Below, one piece after another: positions 57,884 to 64,000 of a DNA stretch of 64,000 nucleotides (its first letter is position 1; every line of letters begins with the position of its first letter). Source of the DNA: Corallococcus caeni. Lineage in GTDB: Bacteria; Myxococcota; Myxococcia; Myxococcales; Myxococcaceae. Location: assembly GCF_036245865.1 (NCBI RefSeq), contig NZ_BTTW01000001.1, forward strand, positions 682,001 through 746,000. Direction: 5' to 3'. Position numbers and translations under genes: made by a program. The notes beneath the pieces are model-generated. The model was not told the origin of the DNA. It was given only the letters and a program-made list of their open reading frames with translations, and made no database searches.

Positions 57884-58351
57884 CTACGAGCGGTCCTCGG
57901 GGGCTTCGGCTTCCGAAGCCTCGTCCGAGCTCTCCAGGGCCGCGGCGGCCAGCATGCGCGCACGACGGCTCAAGGGGTCCTTGTCCTCGGGGTCCAGCGA
58001 CACGGCGTTCTGGAAGTCGCGGGCCGCTTCCATCGTCCGGCCCTGGCGCAGGAACGCCTCCCCCCGGTTGACGAAGGGCGTGATGTCGGTGGGATCCAGC
58101 TCGATGGCGCGGTTGAAGCACGCCACGGCGGAGTCCAGGTCTTCCAGCGCCAGGTGACAGGCGCCCAGGGCGGTCTGGAAGTAGGCCTCGCCCGCGTCCA
58201 TGGCGGAGAGCTTCTCGAAGATGGCCAGCGACTCGCTGAAGTTCCCGTCCTGGAAGAGATTGAAGCCCTCCGTGGCCCGTTCGAGCATCTCCGGTCCAGA
58301 CAGGGGCTTCTCGTTGTCGTTCGACACCGGAGCCTTGGATTCGGTCGTCAT
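57884..58351 (-). CDS. TPR protein, likely type III chaperone (LcrH/SycD-like)
   Basis: 155 residues with three TPR units (about 27-125: FNLFQDGNFSESLAIFEKL, ALGACHLALEDLDSAVACFN, RGEAFLRQGRTMEAARDFQ) between acidic ends. This is the plan of class II type III chaperones, which bind translocators. It is 86 bp upstream of sctV on the same strand. A GCCGATAA box, the sigma-28 -10 motif, lies 96 bases upstream (58447-58454), but with a poor -35. Confidence 0.8.
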   Translation of the reverse strand: MTTESKAPVSNDNEKPLSGPEMLERATEGFNLFQDGNFSESLAIFEKLSAMDAGEAYFQTALGACHLALEDLDSAVACFNRAIELDPTDITPFVNRGEAFLRQGRTMEAARDFQNAVSLDPEDKDPLSRRARMLAAAALESSDEASEAEAPEDRS

Positions 58352-58541
58352 CAGCGCGGGTCCCTCAGAGGGAGGACAGGAAGTCGTGCTCCGGAAACCG
58401 CCTCTTGAGGGACGGGAGGGGTGCCGGGCGCGGACACTTTAAGCTGTTATCGGCAGAACCTTCAAAGAGGGTGCGTCCGCACGCCCACGTCCGGACCTCG
58501 CGCCCTGCTCCCGGGTAGGAAAATGATCGGAAAATGGGGAC

Positions 58542-58570
58542 GAAACTTCCGGCCCCTGATCCGCCATAAT
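58542..58570 (+). promoter_or_regulatory. Promoter of array gene 1
   Basis: GAAACT (58542-58547), 17 bp, CATAAT (58565-58570). The A-rich GGAAAATG upstream may act as an UP element. Confidence 0.6.
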
Positions 58571-58623
58571 CCTTTTGTAAGCAGCTTCGCGGTACCCACC
58601 CGCCTCAACCTTCGGAGTCTCCC

Positions 58624-58848
58624 ATGAACGCTGACGTCGCCGGCTCTGCAGTTCGTTCCGCTTTCAACGCCTCGCAGGAGCTGAACGAGACCGAGTCCGC
58701 CACCCTGAAGGGCCTCAAGGGTGACGACCTGACCCGCGCCAAGGCGCAGCTGATGCTCCAGAAGCAGCAGGAGGCCGCTGCCTTCGCCTCCAACATCATG
58801 AAGAAGCTGAGCGACATCGCCATGTCGATCATCGGCAACACCAAGTAA
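58624..58848 (+). CDS. Needle-subunit-like small protein, copy 1 (SctF-like candidate)
   Basis: 74 residues, Ala/Lys/Glu-rich and predicted to be two helices joined by a turn near residues 29-33 (LKGLKGDD). No signal peptide. The C-terminus SNIMKKLSDIAMSIIGNTK lines up end-to-end with the end of the needle proteins PrgI/MxiH (SNTVKVFKDIDAAIIQNFR as recalled), sharing Ser-Asn, Lys, Asp-Ile, Ile-Ile and Asn; total length is also similar. A GGAG ribosome site lies six bases before the ATG. Location beside sctV supports a type III structural role. An alternative is an abundant secreted helical protein of other function. Confidence 0.6.
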   Translation: MNADVAGSAVRSAFNASQELNETESATLKGLKGDDLTRAKAQLMLQKQQEAAAFASNIMKKLSDIAMSIIGNTK

Positions 58849-58871
58849 TTCCGCCGCTTTCCCGGGCGTAC

Positions 58872-58913
58872 GAGAGCCGGTCCTCCTTCGCGGGAGGCCG
58901 GCTCTTCGCTTTT
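58872..58913 (+). terminator. Terminator of array gene 1
   Basis: GAGCCGG-TCCTCC pairs with GGAGG-CCGGCTC around a TTCGCG loop, followed by TTCGCTTTT. Confidence 0.85.
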
Positions 58914-58983
58914 GCGGGCTCGTGCGCCCCGCGGCCACCGCGCCCCACCAGGGCGGGGAAAAATCAGGAAGAAAAGGCCGGAG

Positions 58984-59011
58984 GAAACTCCGGAATGCTC
59001 ACCCGGATAAT
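58984..59011 (+). promoter_or_regulatory. Promoter of array gene 2
   Basis: GAAACT (58984-58989), 16 bp, GATAAT (59006-59011). The -35 is embedded in the palindrome CCGGAG-GAAA-CTCCGG. Confidence 0.65.
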
Positions 59012-59065
59012 CCTTTTGTAAGCAGCTTCGCGGTACCCACCCGCTTCCAACCTTCGGAGTCTCCC

Positions 59066-59290
59066 ATGAACGCTGACGTCGCCGGCTCTGCAGTTCGTTC
59101 CGCCTTCAACGCCTCCCAGGAGCTGAACGAGACCGAGTCCGCCACCCTGAAGGGCCTCAAGGGTGACGACCTGACCCGCGCCAAGGCGCAGCTGATGCTC
59201 CAGAAGCAGCAGGAGGCCGCCGCGTTCGCCTCCAACATCATGAAGAAGCTGAGCGACATCGCCATGTCGATCATCGGCAACACCAAGTAA
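59066..59290 (+). CDS. Needle-subunit-like small protein, copy 2
   Basis: 74 residues, identical in protein sequence to copy 1; the DNA differs only at silent positions such as GAGGCCGCCGCG for GAGGCCGCTGCC. Same leader and GGAG ribosome site. Synonymous-only change shows the sequence is under purifying selection or homogenised by gene conversion. Confidence 0.6.
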   Translation: MNADVAGSAVRSAFNASQELNETESATLKGLKGDDLTRAKAQLMLQKQQEAAAFASNIMKKLSDIAMSIIGNTK

Positions 59291-59314
59291 TTCCGCCGCT
59301 TTTTCCGGGCGCAC

Positions 59315-59356
59315 GAGAGCCGGTCCTCCTTCGCGGGAGGCCGGCTCTTCGCTTTT
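59315..59356 (+). terminator. Terminator of array gene 2
   Basis: Same hairpin as after copy 1; the stretch before it reads TTTTTCCGGGCGCAC instead of TTTCCCGGGCGTAC. Confidence 0.85.
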
Positions 59357-59419
59357 GCGGGCTTTCTCGGAGGCCCCCCCTGGATCCCCGGGGAAAATTC
59401 GGGAGAAAATAGGGGTGAG

Positions 59420-59447
59420 GAAACTCTTCGGCCCTGCCCCGGATAAT
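59420..59447 (+). promoter_or_regulatory. Promoter of array gene 3
   Basis: GAAACT (59420-59425), 16 bp, GATAAT (59442-59447), in otherwise divergent upstream DNA. Retention of both boxes and the spacer length where the rest has changed supports function. Confidence 0.65.
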
Positions 59448-59501
59448 CCTCTTTGTAAGCAGCTTCGCGGTACCCACCCGCACCAACCCTCGGAGTCTCC
59501 C

Positions 59502-59726
59502 ATGAACGCTGACGTCGCCGGCTCTGCAGTTCGTTCCGCCTTCAACGCCTCGCAGGAGCTGAACGAGACCGAGTCCGCCACCCTGAAGGGCCTCAAGGGT
59601 GACGACCTGACCCGCGCCAAGGCGCAGCTGATGCTCCAGAAGCAGCAGGAGGCCGCTGCCTTCGCCTCCAACATCATGAAGAAGCTGAGCGACATCGCCA
59701 TGTCGATCATCGGCAACACCAAGTAA
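59502..59726 (+). CDS. Needle-subunit-like small protein, copy 3
   Basis: 74 residues, identical in protein sequence to copies 1 and 2. It is preceded by the most divergent upstream region of the four, but the leader and ribosome site are kept (CCCTCGGAGTCTCCC). This makes it the best copy for judging which promoter bases matter. Confidence 0.6.
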   Translation: MNADVAGSAVRSAFNASQELNETESATLKGLKGDDLTRAKAQLMLQKQQEAAAFASNIMKKLSDIAMSIIGNTK

Positions 59727-59750
59727 TTCCGCCGCTTTTTCCGGGCGCAC

Positions 59751-59792
59751 GAGAGCCGGTCCTCCTTCGCGGGAGGCCGGCTCTTCGCTTTT
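59751..59792 (+). terminator. Terminator of array gene 3
   Basis: Hairpin identical to that after copy 2, with a TTCGCTTTT tail. Confidence 0.85.
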
Positions 59793-59862
59793 GCGGGCTC
59801 GTGCGCCCCGCGGCCACCGCGCCCCACCAGGGCAGGGAAAAATCAGGAAGAAAAGGCCGGAG

Positions 59863-59890
59863 GAAACTCCGGAATGCTCGCCCGGATAAT
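59863..59890 (+). promoter_or_regulatory. Promoter of array gene 4
   Basis: GAAACT (59863-59868), 16 bp, GATAAT (59885-59890), with the same palindrome over the -35 as in copy 2. Confidence 0.65.
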
Positions 59891-59944
59891 CCTTTTGTAA
59901 GCAGCTTCGCGGTACCCACCCGCTTCCAACCTTCGGAGTCTCCC

Positions 59945-60169
59945 ATGAACGCTGACGTCGCCGGCTCTGCAGTTCGCTCCGCTTTCAACGCCTCGCAGGG
60001 TCTGAACGAGACCGAGTCCGCCACCCTGAAGGGCCTCAAGGGTGACGACCTGACCCGCGCCAAGGCGCAGCTGATGCTCCAGAAGCAGCAGGAGGCCGCC
60101 GCCTTCGCCTCCAACATCATGAAGAAGCTGAGCGACATCGCCATGTCGATCATCGGCAACACCAAGTAA
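59945..60169 (+). CDS. Needle-subunit-like small protein, copy 4 (Glu19Gly)
   Basis: 74 residues; differs from the other three copies only at residue 19, Gly instead of Glu (codon GGT for GAG, two base changes). The change lies in the first predicted helix, on what would be the start of the helical hairpin. Leader, ribosome site and terminator are as in the others. It may be a specialised variant or simple drift. Confidence 0.6.
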   Translation: MNADVAGSAVRSAFNASQGLNETESATLKGLKGDDLTRAKAQLMLQKQQEAAAFASNIMKKLSDIAMSIIGNTK

Positions 60170-60192
60170 TTCCGCCGCTTTCCCGGGCGTAC

Positions 60193-60234
60193 GAGAGCCG
60201 GTCCTCCTTCACGGGAGGCCGGCTCTTCGCCTTT
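60193..60234 (+). terminator. Terminator of array gene 4
   Basis: Same hairpin with loop TTCACG and tail TTCGCCTTT. It separates the array from the convergent lipoprotein gene. Confidence 0.8.
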
Positions 60235-60312
60235 GCGGGCCGCGGTCACCGCGCCGCCTGGCCGGAGGGACGCTGGCTCCATCCCTCCCGCCAGGCGTCC
60301 ACGGCAGCGGAC

Positions 60313-61107
60313 TCAGGGTTCCGGCAGCTCGGCGTTCAGCTCGATCGAGTGCCGGCCGATGAGGACGCTCTCGAAGTCCGCCGTCACGGAGCTGGCGTAC
60401 TGGCCGGTGTCCCGGATGCGCACCTGCATCGGACGAGGCGACTTCCCGGTCTGCACGTAGCGCGCGGACATCGTGTACCGGCCCACCGGCACATCCGTCA
60501 CGGAATCCCCGTCCGCCGTGCGCACCAGCTTCTGGGTGATGGGCTGCCCGTCGGTGCCGTCCACCAGCTTTCCGCTGGGGGTCAGCGTCAGCTCGATGTC
60601 CTCGCTGGTGATGGGCGAGCTCGGATCCGCCGGGTCCGTGAACTGATCCACGTACACCGTCACCCGCCCACCGTAGTAGCCCTGGTCATCCGGGCGCTTC
60701 CCCGTGAGCTTCCACGTGAAGTTGCGCACCGCCCCTTCGTTTCCGGCGAAGACGTTGTCGTCGTTCGGATCCAGGTCGAAGGTGTACTCCTTCCCGTTGT
60801 ACTGCCGCTTCACGACGGCGCTGGCGTGCCAGGTGCCGGTCGGACGGCTCGTGTCCACGCGGTACGTCCCATCCGAGCCCGAGGTCGTCTGGACGTTGGA
60901 GTCGTAGAACTGGGTGTTGTCCGCGGTGATGATCGCGCCCGCGAGCGGTTGGCCCTGCGTGTCCAGCACCTTGCCGGACAGATAGCCCGTCTGCGGCGTC
61001 CCTCCCCCACCGTCGTCCTTGCCGCCACCACTGTCCTTGCTGCAGCCACCCACCACGCCCATCAACCCCACCAGGCTCCAGGCCACTGCGTTTCGCGTCC
61101 AGCGCAT
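60313..61107 (-). CDS. Lipoprotein with carboxypeptidase-regulatory-like domain
   Basis: 264 residues with a lipobox (VGGC, Cys22) and a Gly/Asp/Ser linker. A beta-sandwich regulatory-like domain follows (about 42-110, LSGKVLDTQGQPLAGAII, SGSDGTYRVDTSRP), then a second beta-rich region. AAGGAGG precedes the ATG. It lies inside the type III region but is not a known component; surface adhesion or binding is possible. Confidence 0.8.
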   Translation of the reverse strand: MRWTRNAVAWSLVGLMGVVGGCSKDSGGGKDDGGGGTPQTGYLSGKVLDTQGQPLAGAIITADNTQFYDSNVQTTSGSDGTYRVDTSRPTGTWHASAVVKRQYNGKEYTFDLDPNDDNVFAGNEGAVRNFTWKLTGKRPDDQGYYGGRVTVYVDQFTDPADPSSPITSEDIELTLTPSGKLVDGTDGQPITQKLVRTADGDSVTDVPVGRYTMSARYVQTGKSPRPMQVRIRDTGQYASSVTADFESVLIGRHSIELNAELPEP

Positions 61108-61323
61108 CCGCGTCCTCCTTGGGTTTCCGCTCCGTTCCGGCGCCAGTCCCTGAAGAGCCGGTCGCCCCGCCTAGGTTCTACCGGAGAAACCGGGGCGCCA
61201 GTCCCCCTTTCAAGCCGGAGGCCAGCGCCCGCCCGCTAGCCTGCCCCGCAAAGCACGACTGCCGCCCGCCACCCCTGGGTGGACCGGACGGCAGCGCGGG
61301 CTACGGCACATACAGGGGACGAC

Positions 61324-61698
61324 TCAGCCCCACATGTCCCGGATGAGCTCCTTGCGGCGGGACATCAGCTTCTTGAAGAAGTTGTCGTCGCGCATCTTCT
61401 CGAAGCCGGCGTTGGTCTCGTTCTTGGAGGCGCTCTCCTCCGCCTTCGCCTTGATCTCCTCGGGCGTGGCGTTGGGGTTCTCCTTCATGAACGTCTCCAT
61501 CTCCTCGGCGACCTTCTCCTTCACCTTGTCGATGCGGCCCTCGCCCAGGTAGCTCGTCTTGCCCTCGTCCTCCTTCATGCGGGCAACGGACGCGTTGATG
61601 GCGTCCTGGACGGCCTGCTGCTTCTGGGCTTCCGTGTTGGTCGACTGCTTGCGCTGCGCGCCGCTGCCCGCGCCGACACCATTCACTCCACCAGCCAT
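61324..61698 (-). CDS. Small helical protein sharing the array promoter (unknown, type III-associated)
   Basis: 124 residues, Lys/Glu/Met-rich, mostly helical, with a Gly/Ser/Gln-rich first 20 residues reminiscent of an unstructured export signal. No cysteine, no signal peptide, no membrane segment. GGAG lies seven bases before the ATG, as in the array leaders. Its promoter matches those of the four needle-like genes. It may be an exported component or regulator; the family is not recognised. Confidence 0.75.
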   Translation of the reverse strand: MAGGVNGVGAGSGAQRKQSTNTEAQKQQAVQDAINASVARMKEDEGKTSYLGEGRIDKVKEKVAEEMETFMKENPNATPEEIKAKAEESASKNETNAGFEKMRDDNFFKKLMSRRKELIRDMWG

Positions 61699-61736
61699 GG
61701 GGGAACTCCGTAGGAAGGAAGTTGAATCTTGAGGTG

Positions 61737-61764
61737 ATTATCCGCCGACGGGACGAGAAGTTGC
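61737..61764 (-). promoter_or_regulatory. Array-type promoter of the 124-residue protein gene
   Basis: On the minus strand GCAACT, 16 bp, GATAAT followed by C. Spacing and -10 match the array promoters (GAAACT, 16-17 bp, GATAATCC). Confidence 0.6.
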
Positions 61765-61817
61765 GTGCGCGGAACAGGGGGCAGCCCGAAAGCGAGCCCC
61801 CCGCCGCGGAGGGCCGG

Positions 61818-62408
61818 CTAGCCCTTGAGCTTGCCCAGGGCCGGGTTCTTCATCCACGCCTTGAAGGACTCCATGTCCTTCTGAACTTCCTGCGCGTCCG
61901 GGGGCTTGGCGGCGGCGACCGAGGGCGGCGGCGGCACGTCGCCGGTGAGGACGGCGCGCTTCTTCGCGGCGCTGGAGCTCTCGAAGGCGTCCTTCACCTT
62001 CCCCTGGGCCGGCGCTCCGGCGGCCGGAGCCGTGGCGGCCGGCGCGGCGGCGGCGGCCGGGGGGCTGTCGAAGCCACGCGAGGAGATGTACTCCTGCATC
62101 CACTCGACGGCGTTGATGAGCACCGCGGGCATGTCCGCCGCCAGCTTCGGGTTCTTCTCCGCCTCCTTGAGGTGACGGTTGAAGGCCGTCTTCACGTCCT
62201 CGTAGAGGTTCATGTTCAGCTGCGCGCCGTCCTTCGTGTTCGCGAGCAGCTCGGACATCTTCCGAAGCACCGCCTGCAGGGTCCCCGTCGCGGTCTTCGC
62301 GGCCGCGTCCAGACCCGAGATGAGGCCGTCGCGCTTCTTGGTCACCTCTTCGGGCGCCGCCGGCGGCATCGTGGCGGGGACTCGCGGATCAGGGTTCGGG
62401 GTCGTCAT
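61818..62408 (-). CDS. Hypothetical type III-associated helical protein
   Basis: 196 residues, no signal peptide. A Pro/Thr-rich N-terminus (about 1-20) precedes a helical block (about 22-110), an Ala/Pro-rich linker (about 115-135) and a short helical C-terminus. AAAGGA lies six bases before the ATG. It sits between small proteins and an LcrH/SycD-like chaperone gene, so an exported translocator or needle-accessory protein is possible. Not recognised. Confidence 0.75.
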   Translation of the reverse strand: MTTPNPDPRVPATMPPAAPEEVTKKRDGLISGLDAAAKTATGTLQAVLRKMSELLANTKDGAQLNMNLYEDVKTAFNRHLKEAEKNPKLAADMPAVLINAVEWMQEYISSRGFDSPPAAAAAPAATAPAAGAPAQGKVKDAFESSSAAKKRAVLTGDVPPPPSVAAAKPPDAQEVQKDMESFKAWMKNPALGKLKG

Positions 62409-62530
62409 TGTGCTGTCCTTTGGGTAGGAGAGAAATGGATGACATGAAACACCCTAGCAGAAGATCCGGGGTGCCTAAAAACACCTGAAGGTCCTCAAGC
62501 CCCGGAATCCCGAGCCGCGGCGCGCGACCG

Positions 62531-63007
62531 CTAACGGCGGGTGAGCGCGCTGACCATGGCTCCGGCCTTGCGCACCACGGGATCATCCACCGGCGTCATC
62601 GCCGCGGCGCGGCGAAGGTCCTCCAGCGCCTGCGGCTTCTGGCCCATGGCCAGCTTCACCTCGGCGCGGCCCACGTAGACGGCCGGGTCCTGCGGGGCCA
62701 GCTTCGCGGCCACGTCGAAGGCGGCGAGCGCCCCCTGTCCGTTGCCCGCGGCCATCTCCACCACGCCCAGCGCCTTGGCGAAGTACACGTCCGTGGGGTT
62801 GACGGCGTAGAGCCCCTGGAAGAGCGTGCGCGCCTCCGCCACCCGCCCCTGGTAGAAGAAGAAGTAGGCCGTCTTGGCGATGGCGTAGAGCTCGTCGTTG
62901 GAATAGCCGCGCACCTCGCGGAGCGTGGCCTTCCCTTCCGCCCAGCGCTGCAGGAGCGCGGTGAGCTTCGCCTCGTCCTGCGGATCTTCGGGGTCCAGCG
63001 CCGCCAT
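62531..63007 (-). CDS. Type III secretion chaperone of the LcrH/SycD family
   Basis: 158 residues with three TPRs. The order and text match SycD: YAIAKTAYFFFYQGRVAEA, LFQGLYAVNPTDVYFAKALG, and GRAEVKLAMGQKPQALEDLR. These chaperones bind translocator proteins in the cytoplasm before export. It starts three bases after the preceding gene's stop codon on the minus strand, so the two are surely cotranscribed. Confidence 0.85.
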   Translation of the reverse strand: MAALDPEDPQDEAKLTALLQRWAEGKATLREVRGYSNDELYAIAKTAYFFFYQGRVAEARTLFQGLYAVNPTDVYFAKALGVVEMAAGNGQGALAAFDVAAKLAPQDPAVYVGRAEVKLAMGQKPQALEDLRRAAAMTPVDDPVVRKAGAMVSALTRR

Positions 63008-63010
63008 GCG

Positions 63011-63493
63011 TCAGTAACCCTCGTCCTTCTGCTCTTCCCACATGCGGCGGATGATCTCCTGCGACTCGGCGCTCACCTGGTCCACCAGGCCGAGCATCGC
63101 GGACTCGCGCTGCAGCAGGGCCTTGAGGCGCTCCAGGCGCTCCGGCGGCGCATTCACCTTGGACAGGCCCCGCTCCAGCATGCGGCGCTGCCCGTCGTCC
63201 CCGCGGCCGGCGACGCTGGCCAGGTGGGGCCGGTCGCTGAAGCCCTCCAGGTCCGCGTCGTGCCCACCCGGGTGCGGCGGCAGCGGCAGCCGAAGCTCTT
63301 CCGAGGAATGCGCGGGCCCGATGAAGTCCAGCAGCGCCGCCGACGGCAGCGACGGGTTCTTGATGTTGCCGGCCTTGCGCGCCTTCTTCGCCCGGTCGAG
63401 CTGGGAGGGGTCCACCAGCCGCTCGCGGACACTCCGGGGGCCGCCCCAGGGCCAAAGCGCGGTGCTGGGGGGCTGATTGTTGATTCTGGCCAT
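63011..63493 (-). CDS. Hypothetical protein coupled to the SycD-like chaperone
   Basis: 160 residues, no signal peptide or membrane segment. The first half is Pro/Gly-rich and probably disordered; the last 55 residues are helical (LERLKALLQRESAMLGLVD). Its stop lies three bases before the chaperone start, so it may be that chaperone's partner or a regulator. The family is not recognised. Confidence 0.75.
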   Translation of the reverse strand: MARINNQPPSTALWPWGGPRSVRERLVDPSQLDRAKKARKAGNIKNPSLPSAALLDFIGPAHSSEELRLPLPPHPGGHDADLEGFSDRPHLASVAGRGDDGQRRMLERGLSKVNAPPERLERLKALLQRESAMLGLVDQVSAESQEIIRRMWEEQKDEGY

Positions 63494-63516
63494 GGTGGGC
63501 CGACTTCAATACAGGT

Positions 63517-63539
63517 GGGGGGCCCGCGTCCAGCCCCCC
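63517..63539 (-). other. Intercistronic hairpin
   Basis: GGGGGGC (63517-63523) pairs with GCCCCCC (63533-63539) right after the stop of the upstream minus-strand gene. No T run follows, so it may set mRNA stability or attenuate rather than terminate. Confidence 0.45.
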
Positions 63540-63540
63540 T

Positions 63541-63825
63541 TCAGCGCCCGCCCCCCTGGTGCTCACGCTGGAGCGCGTAGACGAAGTTGAGCACCTCCGC
63601 GACGGCGTCGTAGAGCTCCTCGGGGACCTCCTGGCCCACGTCCACCCGGTACAGGGCGTGCGCCAGGGAGACGTTGCGCATCACCGGGATGCCGTACTGC
63701 CTGGCAATCTCCCGGATCTTCTCCGCCTTGAGGCGCATCCCCTTGGCCACCACGCGCGGGGCGCCGTCCGCCTTGTTGTCGTACTTGATGGCGATGGCGA
63801 TGTCCGCCTCTTCGTCGCTGGCCAT
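63541..63825 (-). CDS. Stand-alone FlhB/SctU C-terminal domain protein
   Basis: 94 residues corresponding to the cytoplasmic domain of the type III export switch SctU/FlhB after its self-cleavage ([59 protein letters not shown]). The NPTH cleavage motif is absent: the first residues are MASDEEADIA, where full-length proteins read NPTH-(I/Y)-A. It has no membrane part. A GGAGG site lies just upstream. It may modulate the switch, like flagellar FlhX. Confidence 0.88.
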   Translation of the reverse strand: MASDEEADIAIAIKYDNKADGAPRVVAKGMRLKAEKIREIARQYGIPVMRNVSLAHALYRVDVGQEVPEELYDAVAEVLNFVYALQREHQGGGR

Positions 63826-63835
63826 GGCCTCCTCC

Positions 63836-64000
63836 TCAGGCGCGCGCCGGGGGCGCCGCGTTCTGCTGTTGCTTCAGCCCGTAGACGAAGTTGAGGACCT
63901 CCGCGACCGCGTCGTAGAGCTCCTCGGGGACCTCCTCGCCCACCTCCACTCGCAACAGCGCGTGCGCCAGCGGCACGTTGCGCAGCAGGGGCACGTCGGC
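63836..64000 (-). CDS. Second FlhB/SctU C-terminal domain protein (5' end outside window)
   Basis: The last 54 codons read in frame to the right edge and include [20 protein letters not shown] then [16 protein letters not shown], nearly the same as the neighbouring 94-residue protein, ending in an Ala/Pro tail. Whether it is another short paralogue or full-length SctU cannot be told. Its stop lies ten bases before the next start. Confidence 0.75.
   Translation of the reverse strand, partial: ADVPLLRNVPLAHALLRVEVGEEVPEELYDAVAEVLNFVYGLKQQQNAAPPARA

Larger units (their letters stand above)
58542..60234 (+). repeat. Tandem array of four monocistronic gene units (about 440 bp each)
   Basis: Four units, each with a promoter, a leader of about 47 bases, a 74-codon gene and a hairpin terminator, repeat with spacings of 442, 436 and 443 bp between starts. 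Coding parts and flanks are nearly identical. The region upstream of units 2 and 4 is nearly the same, while that of unit 3 differs, suggesting duplication with gene conversion. Confidence 0.95.

Noticed and set aside
58542-60234. CRISPR-like or transposon-like repeat
   Set aside because: Repeat units of about 440 bp are whole genes with promoters and terminators; no short spacers, no transposase, no terminal inverted repeats.

Overview
The window looks like a chromosomal segment of a predatory myxobacterium (Myxococcaceae, Corallococcus or Myxococcus type). This rests on very high GC content, GC-rich third codon positions, sigma-54 activators with FHA or receiver domains, many PEGA, TPR and FHA proteins, and an atypical type III-like secretion locus of the kind known from Myxococcus. 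No rRNA, tRNA, CRISPR array, insertion sequence or prophage was seen. The family assignment is inferred from gene content; no database was searched.

Region 1 (1-18058) is a complete type II secretion operon, gspC-D-E-F-(47-aa membrane peptide)-G-(non-cleavable GspG-like protein)-H-I-J-K-L-M-N. It is bracketed by an NtrC-type response regulator, cut by the left window edge, and a double-FHA sigma-54 activator. A clean -24/-12 sigma-54 promoter sits just before gspC. No prepilin peptidase gene is present, so a shared PilD elsewhere is assumed.

Region 2 (18076-35848) is mostly housekeeping and envelope genes: a KimA-like potassium transporter divergent from an ECF sigma factor, a cysteine-rich hypothetical, an S46 dipeptidyl peptidase, an M50-like membrane protease, a metallo-beta-lactamase-fold hydrolase, a secreted protein, a topoisomerase IV pair (parC-parE), two PEGA-domain exported proteins, and an SppA protease fused to a predicted outer-membrane barrel.

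Region 3 (36127-55574) starts with a Rho factor carrying a long disordered N-terminus. Next is the MoxR/DUF58/DUF4129/DUF4350 module with SpoIIM and RDD family partners in the same neighbourhood. It also holds a GNAT acetyltransferase, an inorganic pyrophosphatase, a degenerate 5'-nucleotidase-like lipoprotein, a large MFS-HEAT-cNMP fusion, a small outer-membrane barrel, a TPR lipoprotein and a tail-anchored double-FHA protein.

Region 4 (55671-64000) is one end of a type III secretion locus: sctV, two LcrH/SycD-like TPR chaperones, stand-alone FlhB/SctU C-terminal domain proteins, and several small helical proteins of unknown function. Its most striking element is an array of four nearly identical 74-codon genes (58624-60169). 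Each has its own promoter, leader and intrinsic terminator. Their product resembles a type III needle subunit (SctF) in length and C-terminal motif, although the Myxococcus system has been described as lacking a needle. A fifth gene (61324-61698, opposite strand) carries the same promoter signature, which has the spacing of flagellar sigma-28 promoters.
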